From the NCBI RefSeq assembly GCF_019453995.1, contig NZ_CP075587.1, positions 620,001 to 684,000 of the forward strand: a stretch of 64,000 nt of DNA, written 5' to 3'. The notes under the pieces are model-generated. The model worked only from the letters and a program-made list of their open reading frames with translations, had not been told where the DNA came from and did no database searches. Shown in pieces: positions 43,677 through 53,160 of the stretch. Source of the DNA: Candidatus Rhabdochlamydia oedothoracis (GTDB lineage: Bacteria; Chlamydiota; Chlamydiia; Chlamydiales; Rhabdochlamydiaceae). Both the position numbers and the translations under genes were made by a program. Positions within the stretch are counted from its first letter, which is position 1; every line of letters starts with the position of its first letter.

Positions 43677-46257
43677 GCGCGATGAGCCCTTTTCTATCCA
43701 CGATTAATGTAATTTTAGAATGACTGGTAATTTTTTCTTCTAAAATTGCATTAGAAAGCAGATTGACCACTTCTTTTTGAATTAAGCGTTTCAAAGGACG
43801 TGCTCCATAAATAGGGTCATAGCCTGTTTTTGCAAGTAGTGCTTTTACCTCATTTGTGTAATCCAGCTCCACTTCTTTTTCTGCTAAGCGCTCTTTTACT
43901 TTTTGAAGTTGAAGCTCTACAATTTGTTCCAGATCTTTTTCTTGCAGAGGTAAAAAAGGGAGTATTTCATCCAAGCGATTAAGAAACTCTGGGCGAAAAT
44001 GTGCCTTTAAAATGGGCTCTAATATTTGAAGGAGCTCTTCTTTGGGAGGTTGTTTTGTTTGTATTTGAAGATATGTGTTTAATATCTCTGATCCTAAGTT
44101 AGAAGTCATAATAAATAACGCATTCTTACAATTCACTTTTCTGCCTTTGCTATCTGTAATGTGGCCTTCATCAAAAACTTGTAATAATATGTTAAAGATC
44201 TCTGTATGTGCTTTTTCGATTTCATCAAATAAAACCACAGCATAGGGACGACGACGTAGTTTTTCGGTTAACTGCCCTCCTTCTTCATAACCGATATAGC
44301 CAGGAGGGGATCCAATTAATTTCGCTGTTGATTGCTTTTCCATGTATTCAGACATATCAAAGCGCAATAGTGCATCTTTTTGATCAAAGAGAATTTCTGC
44401 AAGCGCTTTAGCGAGTTCTGTTTTACCCACTCCTGTTGGTCCCATAAATAAAAAAGCACCAATGGGCCTTTCAGGATCGTTTAAACCAGATCTGGATCGA
44501 CGAATGGCTTCACCAATTGCTTTTATTGCAAAAGATTGTCCTATAACTTTTTCATTGAGCAAGGTTTCTAGATGCAAAAGGCGCATCTTTTCTTCTCCTA
44601 ACATTTTCTGTACAGGAACACCCGTCCATTTGGCTACGATTTCTGCAATTAAAGGAGCATCTACCTCCTCTTGCAAAAGTCGATGTGGAAGTTCTTTCAA
44701 GCTCGATTGAGCCTGGTCTAGTTCTTGTGTCATTTGTGGAATCAGACTATATTTTAGCTCTGCAGCTTTATTGTAATCGAATTTGCGCTCTGCTTCTTGT
44801 TCTTGAAAACGAAGATTCTCTAAAGCATTTTTCTTTTGTTTTACTTGCTCGATAAATTGTTTTTCTAAGTTCCATTCATTAGTCAGAAGAGAGAGCTCTT
44901 CTTTAATTTGTGCAATGAGCTCTTGGAGTTTTTTTTCCTCTGCTTGCGCAAAAGGAGAGTTTTCTCGTTTTAATCCTTCTTGCTTTACGATGAGAGAAGA
45001 GAGCTCTCTTTCCTTAATGTCTATTGGTAAGGGACGAGAGCTGATTTGCATGCGGATCACACTGGCTGCTTCATCGATTAGGTCGATAGCTTTATCGGGT
45101 AAATAGCGATCAGAGATATAACGAGCGGATAAAAACACAGCTGCATGTAGAGCTTCTTCTGTGATTCTAACCCCATGGTGAATTTCATAACGCTCACGCA
45201 ATCCTCTTAAAATGGCGATAGCATCTTCTAATGAAGGTTGTTGAACAAGAATAGGCTGAAAACGTCTTTCTAAGGCAGAATCTTTTTCGATATATTTTTT
45301 ATATTCACTAAGCGTTGTAGCCCCAATACAATGCAATGTTCCTCTTGCTAGAGCGGGCTTTAATAGATTGGCTGCATCCATCGCTCCTTCTATAGCACCT
45401 GCTCCAATCAGCGTATGCATTTCATCAATAAACAGAACAATTTGCCCTTCAGCCTCCTCCACTTTCTTTAAAATGCTTTTTAAGCGCTCTTCAAATTCTC
45501 CGCGAAATTTAGTGCCTGCAATTAAGCTGCCCATATCTAAGGCAAAAAGTTCTCTGTTTTTTAAAGCATCTGGAACATCTCCTTGAACAATCCGTAGAGC
45601 TAACCCTTCTGCTATAGCGGTTTTCCCAACACCTGGCTCTCCAATCAATAACGGGTTGTTTTTAGTACGCCTACTAAGAACTTGCATAGTGCGCCTGATT
45701 TCTTCATCTCTGCCAATTACAGGATCTAATTTTCCTTCTTTAGCTAATTGAGTAAGATTTTTACAGTATTTTTCTAGTGCATTATATTGATCTTCTGATG
45801 TAGGAGAATCACTATGCATATTACCCCTTAAACCTTTGAGATGGTTTTCTAATTGTTCTAATGATAGCTTGGATGACTTTTTCCAACTAGCAAAAGGTTC
45901 TTGGGCAGATTGCCAAAAAGCATAAAAAAAGTGTTCGCTGCTTAGGTAAGAATCCCCCCATTTATCAGCGAGTTCTTGAGCTCTTTTAAGTATTTTTTGT
46001 AATGAGGGGGAAAGGGAAGGTTCCGTGCCTGTTTTAGTAAACTTAGGAAGATTGCTTAACACGTCTTTCAGCTGGCCAAGAAGCATTTTCGGGTTTAATT
46101 TCAAAGAAAGGGCAATAGAGTGAAAAAGACCCTCTATATTTTCAAAAAAAGAATATAATAAATGATTTTCGGTAATCTCTGTATCTAAATACTTTTGAGC
46201 ATAACGAAGAGCTGCTTCAAAAGCTTGTTGGACTTTTTCTGTAAATTGGTTAGGCAT
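43648..46257 (-). CDS. clpB: ATP-dependent disaggregase ClpB
   Basis: ClpB solubilises aggregated proteins with DnaK. The 869-residue chain has an N-domain (residues 1-145), NBD1 (Walker [29 protein letters not shown]), a coiled-coil middle domain (about 400-520) and NBD2 (Walker [35 protein letters not shown]). It ends with a D2-small domain. All ATPase motifs are intact. Its 5' end and upstream DNA (46188-46340) are partly duplicated at 47684-47840. Confidence 0.95.
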
Positions 46258-46340
46258 TTCTCATAATCCTTGAATTTAAAAAGTTTTGGCTAATTTAAAG
46301 AAGTAAACCATTTTCAGTCTAATTATTTTTTTTAAAATAA
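46188..46340. repeat. clpB 5' end and leader, original of a direct repeat
   Basis: The segment covering the first about 24 clpB codons and about 80 bp upstream reappears in the same orientation at 47684-47840. The coding part is almost identical (TTTTGAGCATAACGAAGAGC is shared) and the leader about 75-80% similar by eye. The two copies bracket the 425-residue gene. Confidence 0.8.
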
Positions 46341-46402
46341 TATGTTAAGATCATTAGGTTTTTATTATTAAAAAATGAGAATTATATGTTATAATAAGTA
46401 TT

Positions 46403-47680
46403 ATGTTTACTAACTTTAATAGAACTAAGGCTGCTTTAGTCGCAGGGATAAATCAAGGTGGTTGTCAAGCTCTAAGAGCTTGTAAGACAACGGCTAAGGT
46501 TTCTGGTCTGTGTTTAAAAAAGGCAATAAAAGCTCCTTTTTTAGTAAAGAACCTCTTTATAAAAAGATCGATTGTAAACGATTTTCCACCTCTTACGCAA
46601 CAAGAAGTTATAGTAGAACCCCTTAAAGGTCCTAATCCTTTGATGGAGGATATCTCTCAAATTCTTAAAGAGACAGTCATTTTTTACAAACAATTGAATA
46701 GTAAATCTGGTGATTTAGCAGAAAGAACGATAGATCAAACAAGCCGTTTTTTGGAAAAAACAATCAATCAAAAACCCTCTATAGAAACCCTTCCTTCTTT
46801 AGATCGAATAGATTTTGGAAAATTAATAGACTCTTCATTACAATTTACAAAACAGTTCTTTCCTAAAGAATTTTTACATCTTACTAACAGAAATAAGAGA
46901 GAAAAAGAAATTACAGAAAACCTAGAATCTCTATTGGCATGTTTACAACATTTTGAGATTCCTTATTTTAAGCTATCTAAAACTTTTACTCTATCAGATT
47001 TAGAAAGTATGACAAAGCAGTTAAAACTTATCGATAAGGGCATGCGGGGGTTTATAGTAAGAGAAATAGATTTGTCAGAAGATGAATGTTGTATGTTAGC
47101 AAATGCGCTTGAGTCTATAAGTGACCTGCAAAGTCTTTTAGAAGCGTATCAGAAAGATATAAATAAACCTATAGACGAAGAAGATAGAATCCTTGTTAAA
47201 GAGACAATCGAAAACAATCTTTTAGTGACTAAAGTAGTGTCTCCTACAGTCATAGCATTAGGATCGTTAGTCACCCCTTTGATAACCATTGATGGTATGT
47301 CTTATGTAATGAGTTCATTAAAAAATGTAATAGGCCTTTTTCAAGAAAGTGCGCCTTTAATGCCTGTTTTGCAAAATGCAACAATAGCAACAGCTTCTTA
47401 TGTTTTAGCGGTTAATTGTGCTGAAGAAGAGCAAGAAGGATATGCACTGTATATGGTAAAAACCTTGCTTAACCAAGTTGCTATAGGTACTTTTGCTTAT
47501 ATAGGAGCTCGTATGTGTGGAAGCAAAATAAGAGTAAAAGAATTTGTAGAAAAAAGAATTTCTAGCGTGTTAGCGTATAAAATATGCTCCAATGGTCTAG
47601 AGCATTTAGGAACCTCTTTTTGGCCAAATAGAGCTGTTTCTGTATTTGTAAGCGGCTTGATAAATTGTATGCTTCATTAA
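46403..47680 (+). CDS. Unrecognised 425-residue protein between clpB repeats
   Basis: It starts MFTNFNRTKAALVAGINQGG and ends ...VSVFVSGLINCMLH. The N-terminal 300 residues look helical and soluble (e.g. IDFGKLIDSSLQFTKQFFPK). The C-terminal 150 residues contain hydrophobic segments (VVSPTVIALGSLVTPLITID; NATIATASYVLAVNCAEEEQ; NQVAIGTFAYIGARMCG), compatible with membrane insertion. No signal peptide or known domain is seen; a secreted or inclusion-membrane protein is possible but unsupported. A TATAAT at 46390-46395 lies only 8 bp before the ATG, so if it is the -10 the message would be nearly leaderless. It diverges from clpB. Confidence 0.65.
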   Translation: MFTNFNRTKAALVAGINQGGCQALRACKTTAKVSGLCLKKAIKAPFLVKNLFIKRSIVNDFPPLTQQEVIVEPLKGPNPLMEDISQILKETVIFYKQLNSKSGDLAERTIDQTSRFLEKTINQKPSIETLPSLDRIDFGKLIDSSLQFTKQFFPKEFLHLTNRNKREKEITENLESLLACLQHFEIPYFKLSKTFTLSDLESMTKQLKLIDKGMRGFIVREIDLSEDECCMLANALESISDLQSLLEAYQKDINKPIDEEDRILVKETIENNLLVTKVVSPTVIALGSLVTPLITIDGMSYVMSSLKNVIGLFQESAPLMPVLQNATIATASYVLAVNCAEEEQEGYALYMVKTLLNQVAIGTFAYIGARMCGSKIRVKEFVEKRISSVLAYKICSNGLEHLGTSFWPNRAVSVFVSGLINCMLH

Positions 47681-47683
47681 CTT

Positions 47684-47840
47684 CTGTGTGTAAATGCTTT
47701 TGAGCATAACGAAGAGCTGCTTCAAAAGCTTATTAGACCTTTTCTGTAAATTGGTTAGGTATTCCGATTATCCTTAACTTAGAATTTCTGACTAGCTTAA
47801 AGAAACAAACCAGTTTTTGTTAAATTGTTTTTAAATTAAT
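47684..47840. repeat. Duplicate, non-coding copy of the clpB 5' end
   Basis: It reads TTTTGAGCATAACGAAGAGC and continues parallel to 46200-46340, including the equivalent of the clpB start codon region mutated to GTATTCC. It encodes nothing on its own. It ends at the IS30 fragment at 47848. Confidence 0.8.
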
Positions 47841-47847
47841 TGGTCCT

Positions 47848-48030
47848 TTCAACCTCGAAGTGCACAAAAAAGAACATATAAATACTTGAAAAAACATCTA
47901 TTGTGCACCCGAGCATAGCATGTTTGTAGATAATCTCCTAAACACTTCTAGTGGAGTTTCGAAGTTGAGAGCCTTTCTAGGTCTGTTATTTAGTATAAGT
48001 TTCCACCTTTTCAATATCCTTGGAAGTAGT
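47848..48030 (-). mobile_element. IS30 3' end fragment
   Basis: It begins with the IS30 end (CCTTTCAACCTCGAAGTGCA) and covers the last about 40 transposase codons (complement of GAGTTTCGAAGTTGAGAGCC) up to CTTGGAAGTAG, where MITE-C starts. It has point differences from the intact copies and represents only the 3' end. Confidence 0.85.
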
Positions 48031-48167
48031 ATACTAGTTTGATTTCAAATTAAGAATTGTATAACTAGGTTTTTTTGAAAAAACTGCTCTATCTTGCAAG
48101 AAGATGTTATCTTTTGTATAAAAATTTTTATATATTCAAGCTCTTAATTTGAATGTAAACGAGTATA
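48031..48167. repeat. MITE-C copy 3 (inverted)
   Basis: It runs from TATACTAGTTTGATTTCAAA to ...AATTTGAATGTAAACGAGTATA and is the reverse of copies at 31621 and 34594. It lies directly between the IS30 fragment and MITE-A copy 5, sharing the TATA junction. Confidence 0.78.
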
Positions 48168-48271
48168 TAGTAGTGCCGATTCAAACGGCTAGCTTAATGG
48201 GGTTCAAGTCAACGAATTGAAACTTGTCGTTAATCCTATATTTTTCTATACGATTGAATCGGAACCACTAT
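48168..48271. repeat. MITE-A copy 5
   Basis: It runs from TAGTAGTGCCGATTCAAACG to ...GAATCGGAACCACTATA. It abuts MITE-C on the left and an IS481 fragment on the right, and adds an artificial N-terminus (MSLILYFSIRLNRNHY) to the downstream frame. Confidence 0.8.
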
Positions 48272-48577
48272 ATTCATATTCATATTCATATTGATATTGC
48301 TGAGGTGCGTACCCAAGAAGGAAAGCTTTATCTCATTGTAGCTATTGATAGGATCTCCAAATTTGCTTACGTAGAGGCTCATCCTCAAACTAGTAAGGCT
48401 CTTGCTGCCCAATTTTTGCGGAATCTCATCCAAATTCTTCCCTATAAAATCCATACTATTTTGACAGATAACGGCATCCAATTTACCCATAGGCAACAAG
48501 ATTTATATGCTTTTACACACATTTTCGATCGAGTATGTGATGAAAACCAGATAGAGCAAAGAATTTATTTACGGTGA
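48272..48577 (+). pseudogene. IS481-type (rve) transposase fragment
   Basis: About 95 codons match the integrase core: HIDIAEVRTQEGKLYLIVAI with first Asp, DRISKFAYVEAHPQTSKALA, and TILTDNGIQFTHR with second Asp. The frame ends at 48577 without the third acidic residue and has no genuine start. The following 48578-48708 shows no recognised sequence. Confidence 0.75.
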
Positions 48578-48710
48578 GCCAAAGGCAGCTTAAAAACGCA
48601 TTTTTTTAGAAATAAAAACATTAGGAAAAGTGACTAAAATTTTTTGCAGGAGAAAACCGAAGAAATAGGTAAAGACGACAAATGAGTTGGCTCTTAGAAG
48701 CCGTAATATA

Positions 48711-49815
48711 CTAGTGCCGATTCAAACGGCTAGCTTAATGGGATTTAAGTCAACGACTTGAAACTTGTCGTTTATCCTACATTTCAAAATATCTGTTATT
48801 TTCGGTATCTCTTCTAAGAAGAATCCTCTAATTGCCTGAAAAAAAGTCACCGACGTTTCGTAATATCGATTGTATACCTTCTTTTCCTTTAAGATCTTCC
48901 ACAAGCGTTCAATAGGATTCAAATTCGGCGAATAAGGAGGGAGATAGTGCACTTTAATCCTAGAAGACATCAGAAACTCTTCTAGTTTCTTATTTTTGTT
49001 TGATCTTGCATTATCCAAAATTACATGAATAATTCGAGCCTCTGTCTGTTTTTCTAGCTTCTTGAAAAAATCGAGCATTGCATCGGCATCAACTGTCTTA
49101 TATTCCTCTGTAAAAATCTTCATTCCTGTCAGGCAAAGAGCTCCAGCAAAATGCAATCGCAATTGTTTCCCGGATGTCTGCAAAGTCTTTTGAACGCCTT
49201 TTTTGATCCATCCACATACGGCTTGGGACTGATGTTCAGGATGCACAGCATCTATGAAATAGATCTCTTCATCAGGGTTTAAGGTCTCCTTTAAAGCCCT
49301 ATATTGTTCTATGAAAATTCGTTGTTTTTCAGGATCTAATTTCCCAGGAATCTTTTTAGGACGTTTATAAACAAATCCGTGCTGTATGAGCCAATCTGTC
49401 ATGCCACTTCGGGAATATTTTATCCCATATTGCTCATGCACATAAGCTATGATCCCTTTGACTTTAAGATAGGTCTTTTCATGTAGGTGTTTTAGTAGAG
49501 ACTCTTTTTGGTCTTGTGAAAGTTTTGATTTGCTACCGCCTCGAGGGCTACTTCCAGTTTTATTTTCGGAATCATATTCTCTGAGGTATTTCTGAACAGT
49601 GATAGGGCTTATCCGGAGTGTTTTAGCAAGATTTTTTGTTGAGATACCCTCATCATAGCCCAAAATTACACAAAGCCTATTCCGTTCAGAATAGTCTTTT
49701 GGATGCTTTAACTTGTGTTCTAAGTCAGCTCTCTGGCTAGGGATCAGTTTTTTCATACTCAATAGCTTAACACAAAACAAAATATTTTTCTATACGATTG
49801 AATCGGAACCACTAT
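48711..49815 (-). mobile_element. IS630-family element (type 1), copy 2
   Basis: It has the same ends as the copy at 29344 (CTAGTGCCGATTCAAACGG; complement TATAGTGGTTCCGATTCAAT), flanked by TA. Its right end directly meets the left end of the IS630-type 2 copy at 49817 with only TATA between them. Confidence 0.88.
48722..49756 (-). CDS. IS630-type 1 transposase, copy 2 (intact)
   Basis: The 344-residue protein (MKKLIPSQRADLEHKLKHPK) has the same two helix-turn-helix regions and DDE motifs as 29355-30389 (IYFIDAVHPEHQS; VILDNARSNKNK; NPIERLWKILKEK). It differs at a few N-terminal positions. Both copies are open, so type 1 transposase is probably available to move the MITE-A elements. Confidence 0.9.
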   Translation of the reverse strand: MKKLIPSQRADLEHKLKHPKDYSERNRLCVILGYDEGISTKNLAKTLRISPITVQKYLREYDSENKTGSSPRGGSKSKLSQDQKESLLKHLHEKTYLKVKGIIAYVHEQYGIKYSRSGMTDWLIQHGFVYKRPKKIPGKLDPEKQRIFIEQYRALKETLNPDEEIYFIDAVHPEHQSQAVCGWIKKGVQKTLQTSGKQLRLHFAGALCLTGMKIFTEEYKTVDADAMLDFFKKLEKQTEARIIHVILDNARSNKNKKLEEFLMSSRIKVHYLPPYSPNLNPIERLWKILKEKKVYNRYYETSVTFFQAIRGFFLEEIPKITDILKCRINDKFQVVDLNPIKLAV

Positions 49816-49816
49816 A

Positions 49817-50953
49817 TACTGAAATGCATTAGAAAAAAGACTTTTCAAACACTAAATTCATTGAATTTTTCTCATTGATTGAGTTATAAATCTTACATCT
49901 ATGCAACCTGAAGCGAACTTTTTAACAAGAAACCAAAAAGACATCCTCAAGGCTCGTCATCGCCATGAACGGGATAAAAGGCTATGCGATAGAATCAAAT
50001 CTATTTTATTGTTAGATGAAGGGTGGACATACCCACAAGTAGCACATGCTTTACTCCTAGATGAGGATACGATAAGGCGTTACTATAAAACTTATTTAGA
50101 AGGTGGCAAAGAAGCATTGCTGAATTTGAACTATGCAGGAAAGGCATGCCGGCTCAATCAAGGCCAACTTAAACAACTAAAAATCTATGTAAAAGAAGAA
50201 GCTCCCAGTTCAGCTAAACAAGTTGTCAATTTTGCCAAAGACCACTTTGGAATATGTTATACACCATCAGCTATGGTTTCTTTATTGCATCGGTTAAACT
50301 TTACCTATAAAAAGCCTAAGCTGATTCCTGGAAAAGTGAATGAGGAAGCTAAAGAGCTTTTTTCACAAGAATTGCAAAATCTAGAAAAAGAACTCGCTCA
50401 AACAGATCAACTGCTTTATTTAGATGGGGTTCATCCTCAACACAATTCCAAACCCTCTTATGGATGGTATGAAAAAGGATCTAAGGCTATATTGCTAACA
50501 AATACAGGACGTAAACGTATCAATATCAATGGAGCCTTAGATGTAAAGCGCTTAGAAGTTACAACTCTTTTTTCAGACTCTATCAATGCGCAATCTACTC
50601 TTGATTTGTTTAAAAAATTGGAAGAAAAGTATCCTTTTGCACAAAGAATCGTGGTTATATGCGATAACGCTGCCTACTATTAGGTCAAAAATCGTTGCAA
50701 ATTACCTAAAAACATCCAGAGTAGAAATCAAATTCTTGCCTCCTTATTCTCCCGATCTCAATCTGATTGAACGCCTTTGGCGATTCATGAATAAAAAAGT
50801 CCGCAATAATCGATATTATGAAAAATTCTTAGATTTTAAGAAGGCAATTTGTGCTTTTTTTGAAAATATTCCTAAATATCGGGAAGAACTGCAACCTCTT
50901 TTATCTAGGAAATTTTGCTTAGTTAAATCTTAATTTAAAAACAAACGAGTATA
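49817..50953 (+). mobile_element. IS630-family element (type 2), frameshifted copy
   Basis: The left end is TACTGAAATGCATTAG and the right end AAACAAACGAGTATA, with TA at both edges. It is structurally complete, unlike the copy at 17616, and shows what that copy looked like before insertions. Confidence 0.82.
49901..50933 (+). pseudogene. IS630-type 2 transposase, 1-bp frameshift
   Basis: The N-terminal 260 residues (MQPEANFLTRNQKDILKARH ... CDNAAYY) are open and stop at 50683. An extra T in TACTATTAGGTC (TACTATAGGTC at 20515) shifts the frame, and the C-terminal 80 residues (KIVANYLKTSRVEIKFLPPY ... LLSRKFCLVKS) continue in +1. Catalytic Asp (LYLDGVHPQHN) and Glu (PDLNLIERLW) are both encoded but not in one frame. 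A single-base repair would restore it. Confidence 0.88.
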
Positions 50954-51085
50954 TAGTGGTTTCGATTCAATCACATAGAAAAATATAGGATTAACAATAA
51001 GTTTCAAGTCATTGACTTGAAACTTATTAAGCTAGCCTTTTGAACTGGCACTACTATATACGATTGAATCGGAATCACTATATAT
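50954..51085. repeat. MITE-A copy 6 plus a partial MITE-A end
   Basis: TAGTGGTTTCGATTCAATCA to ...GAACTGGCACTACTA (50954-51056) is a diverged full copy. It is followed at 51057-51085 by a solitary end (TATACGATTGAATCGGAATC). A few bases of IS427-like sequence (GATATTTTTTGTGG) follow before the IS30. Confidence 0.75.
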
Positions 51086-51107
51086 GATATTTTTTGTGGG
51101 GTTTTGT

Positions 51108-52247
51108 GGCCCTTTCAACCTTGAAGTGCACAAAAAAGAACATATAAATACTTGAAAAAACATCTATTGTGCACCCGAGCATAGCATGTTTGTAGATAAT
51201 CTCGTAAACACTTCTAGTGGAGTTTCGAAGTTGAGAGCCTTTCTAGGTCTGTTATTTAGTAAAGTTTCCACCCTTTCTATATCCTTGGAAGTCGTATCTA
51301 AAAAGCTTTGTGTTTTAGGAAAATATTGCCTAACTAGTCCGTTTGTATGCTCATTTAAGCCTCTTTCCCAAGAATGGTAGGGCGTTGCAAAGTAGAAGTC
51401 TGTCTCTAGCTCGAAACTAACCATTTGGTGATAGGCAAATTCTTTTCCGTTGTCTGCTGTTAATGTGTGTACAAAATCTTTGATAGGTTTAAGTTGTTCA
51501 ATTAACGCTTGACTTACTTCCTCTGCAGTTTTATGAGAAACTTTGGCGAGCTTAGTTAGCTTGGAAGTTCTTTCTACCATTGATACAATTACGCCTTTAT
51601 GTCCTGCCCCTATGACTGTATCTAGTTCCCAGTCTCCTAAACGAGTCTTTTTTTCTACAATACAAGGCCGTTGCTTAATATCTATACGACCAGGCATGTT
51701 CCCTCTTCCAGAAGCTCCCTTTCTCTGCTTGTTATATTTTTTCCCTCGATGACGGAGCTCTCTATAAAGCTGTCCTCCCTGTCGTTTATCTTTCCAGATA
51801 TGATTATAGATGGTCTCATGACTAACATGTTCTTTACCATGTCTTTTAAGCCATCCGGATATTTGTATAGGGCTCCATTGCAACTTGATTTTTTCTTCAA
51901 TACGGGTAACTATTTGAGGAGTCATTTTTTTATTGGGCTGAGAATTTTTTCTAAGAAATGCTTTTTCTTGAGCTTGCTGATGACGGTATCCTCGTTGCCC
52001 TTTATTTCTCTTAAGTTCCCTACTAATAGTGCTATGATGAACTTTTAGAATGTTTGCTATTGAGCTAGATGTATCTCCTCTAGCTTTTAAAATATAAATC
52101 TGACATCTTTGGTCATAGGTTAGGTGATGGTAGCCTTTAGGCAAGGTCTCTCCTTGTGTTTGATTGTTAAAAATCACAATAGAGATTCTTTCATCGCCTG
52201 CCTATTCTTTTTTTAATTCTTCTGTGCACTTCAAACTTGAAAAGACT
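51108..52247 (-). mobile_element. Intact IS30-family element, copy 2 (1140 bp, TSD TGT)
   Basis: It is the same length and, as far as I can see, the same sequence as 18745-19884. TGT at 51105-51107 and 52248-52250 is the 3-bp target duplication; the target is an IS427-like remnant (GTTTTGTACATTTT). Both intact copies face the same way, 32 kb apart. Confidence 0.92.
51164..52177 (-). CDS. IS30-family transposase, copy 2 (intact)
   Basis: The 337 residues are identical to 18801-19814, with helix-turn-helix, GDWELDTVIG, TADNGKEFAYH and the catalytic Glu in SWERGLNEHTNGL. The start is GTG. It probably encodes an active transposase. Confidence 0.92.
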   Translation of the reverse strand: MIFNNQTQGETLPKGYHHLTYDQRCQIYILKARGDTSSSIANILKVHHSTISRELKRNKGQRGYRHQQAQEKAFLRKNSQPNKKMTPQIVTRIEEKIKLQWSPIQISGWLKRHGKEHVSHETIYNHIWKDKRQGGQLYRELRHRGKKYNKQRKGASGRGNMPGRIDIKQRPCIVEKKTRLGDWELDTVIGAGHKGVIVSMVERTSKLTKLAKVSHKTAEEVSQALIEQLKPIKDFVHTLTADNGKEFAYHQMVSFELETDFYFATPYHSWERGLNEHTNGLVRQYFPKTQSFLDTTSKDIERVETLLNNRPRKALNFETPLEVFTRLSTNMLCSGAQ

Positions 52248-52357
52248 TGTACATTTTTAAGAAACCATTGGTTATAGTTTTTATTTTTTCTCCTTTAGAA
52301 CTAGTTAACATTTAAGCTTTGGTGCTATCATTAGCTTTATTTTACTACATTTTGCCT

Positions 52358-53158
52358 ATGAACTGGAATGATATAGAATTTTCTTTTAATCGAGCATTGC
52401 GACTGAGCTTTTCGATAAAAAAGCTGTTATTTGTATTTGTGATATTGTGGTGTTGTGGATTTGGTCTGCTTCTTTGCAAGTCATTAGGATTACAAACACA
52501 AGATTGGTTGATGCTCAATTGGAATTTCCTGCCATTTTTTTCTATGGGTATATTAGGGCTAGCTCTTGGAGTTTTGTTAATCCGTCTTTATCATGATGAG
52601 ATTAAAGAGAAAAAAATGAACTATCAAAAAACCTTTTCTTTATCCAAAAGGGTGATGGTTGAAATTGCTTACCTAGGAATGCCTTTAATAATAGGGTATT
52701 TAATCCTATGGACAGTCCTTGGTTTGTTTTATTTGATTAAAGCACTACCTAAGGTAGGTTGGGCTTTAGGGGTTTTTCTATCATTTGGTCCTTTTTTACT
52801 GTTTTTGAGTATGGTTCTTTTAGTTGTTCTATTTTTGTTCTTATTTTTCTTTTTAACGCCAATTGTAGCTTTAAGGGATTGTTTGCCAAAAGAATGGATT
52901 AAATGCATGCTGAGTAGAATAAGTAATTCTTTACTTACTAATTTTGTATTGTTTATCATCTCAGTCATTCCAGTAGGGTGTATTTTAGGACTGCTCATGA
53001 TCTCGCTGAATATGACCCATGCATTCTACCTTTCATCAGCTAACCCCTTAGATTTGGTATTGATCATGCTACCGGTTTCTATTCTTTTGGCGCCGGGTGT
53101 GGTATTCTTTTTTCAATTTGCTGCAGAATCGCATATTTTAATGATGCAAAAAAGATAG
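52358..53158 (+). CDS. Multi-spanning membrane protein of unknown function
   Basis: The protein (266 residues from ATG 52358, MNWNDIEFSFNRALRLSFSI) has about six hydrophobic segments, including a long Leu/Phe stretch (LSMVLLVVLFLFLFFFLTPI). This pattern is typical of chlamydial hypothetical membrane proteins. An in-frame upstream start (52319) is less likely. It ends 2 bp before the FAD oxidoreductase, so the genes are probably co-transcribed. Confidence 0.7.
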   Translation: MNWNDIEFSFNRALRLSFSIKKLLFVFVILWCCGFGLLLCKSLGLQTQDWLMLNWNFLPFFSMGILGLALGVLLIRLYHDEIKEKKMNYQKTFSLSKRVMVEIAYLGMPLIIGYLILWTVLGLFYLIKALPKVGWALGVFLSFGPFLLFLSMVLLVVLFLFLFFFLTPIVALRDCLPKEWIKCMLSRISNSLLTNFVLFIISVIPVGCILGLLMISLNMTHAFYLSSANPLDLVLIMLPVSILLAPGVVFFFQFAAESHILMMQKR

Positions 53159-53160
53159 TT

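Noticed and set aside
49901-50933. Programmed frameshift in IS630-type 2
   Set aside because: The other copy (around 20515) has one T fewer and a continuous frame, so the extra T is a simple inactivating insertion.
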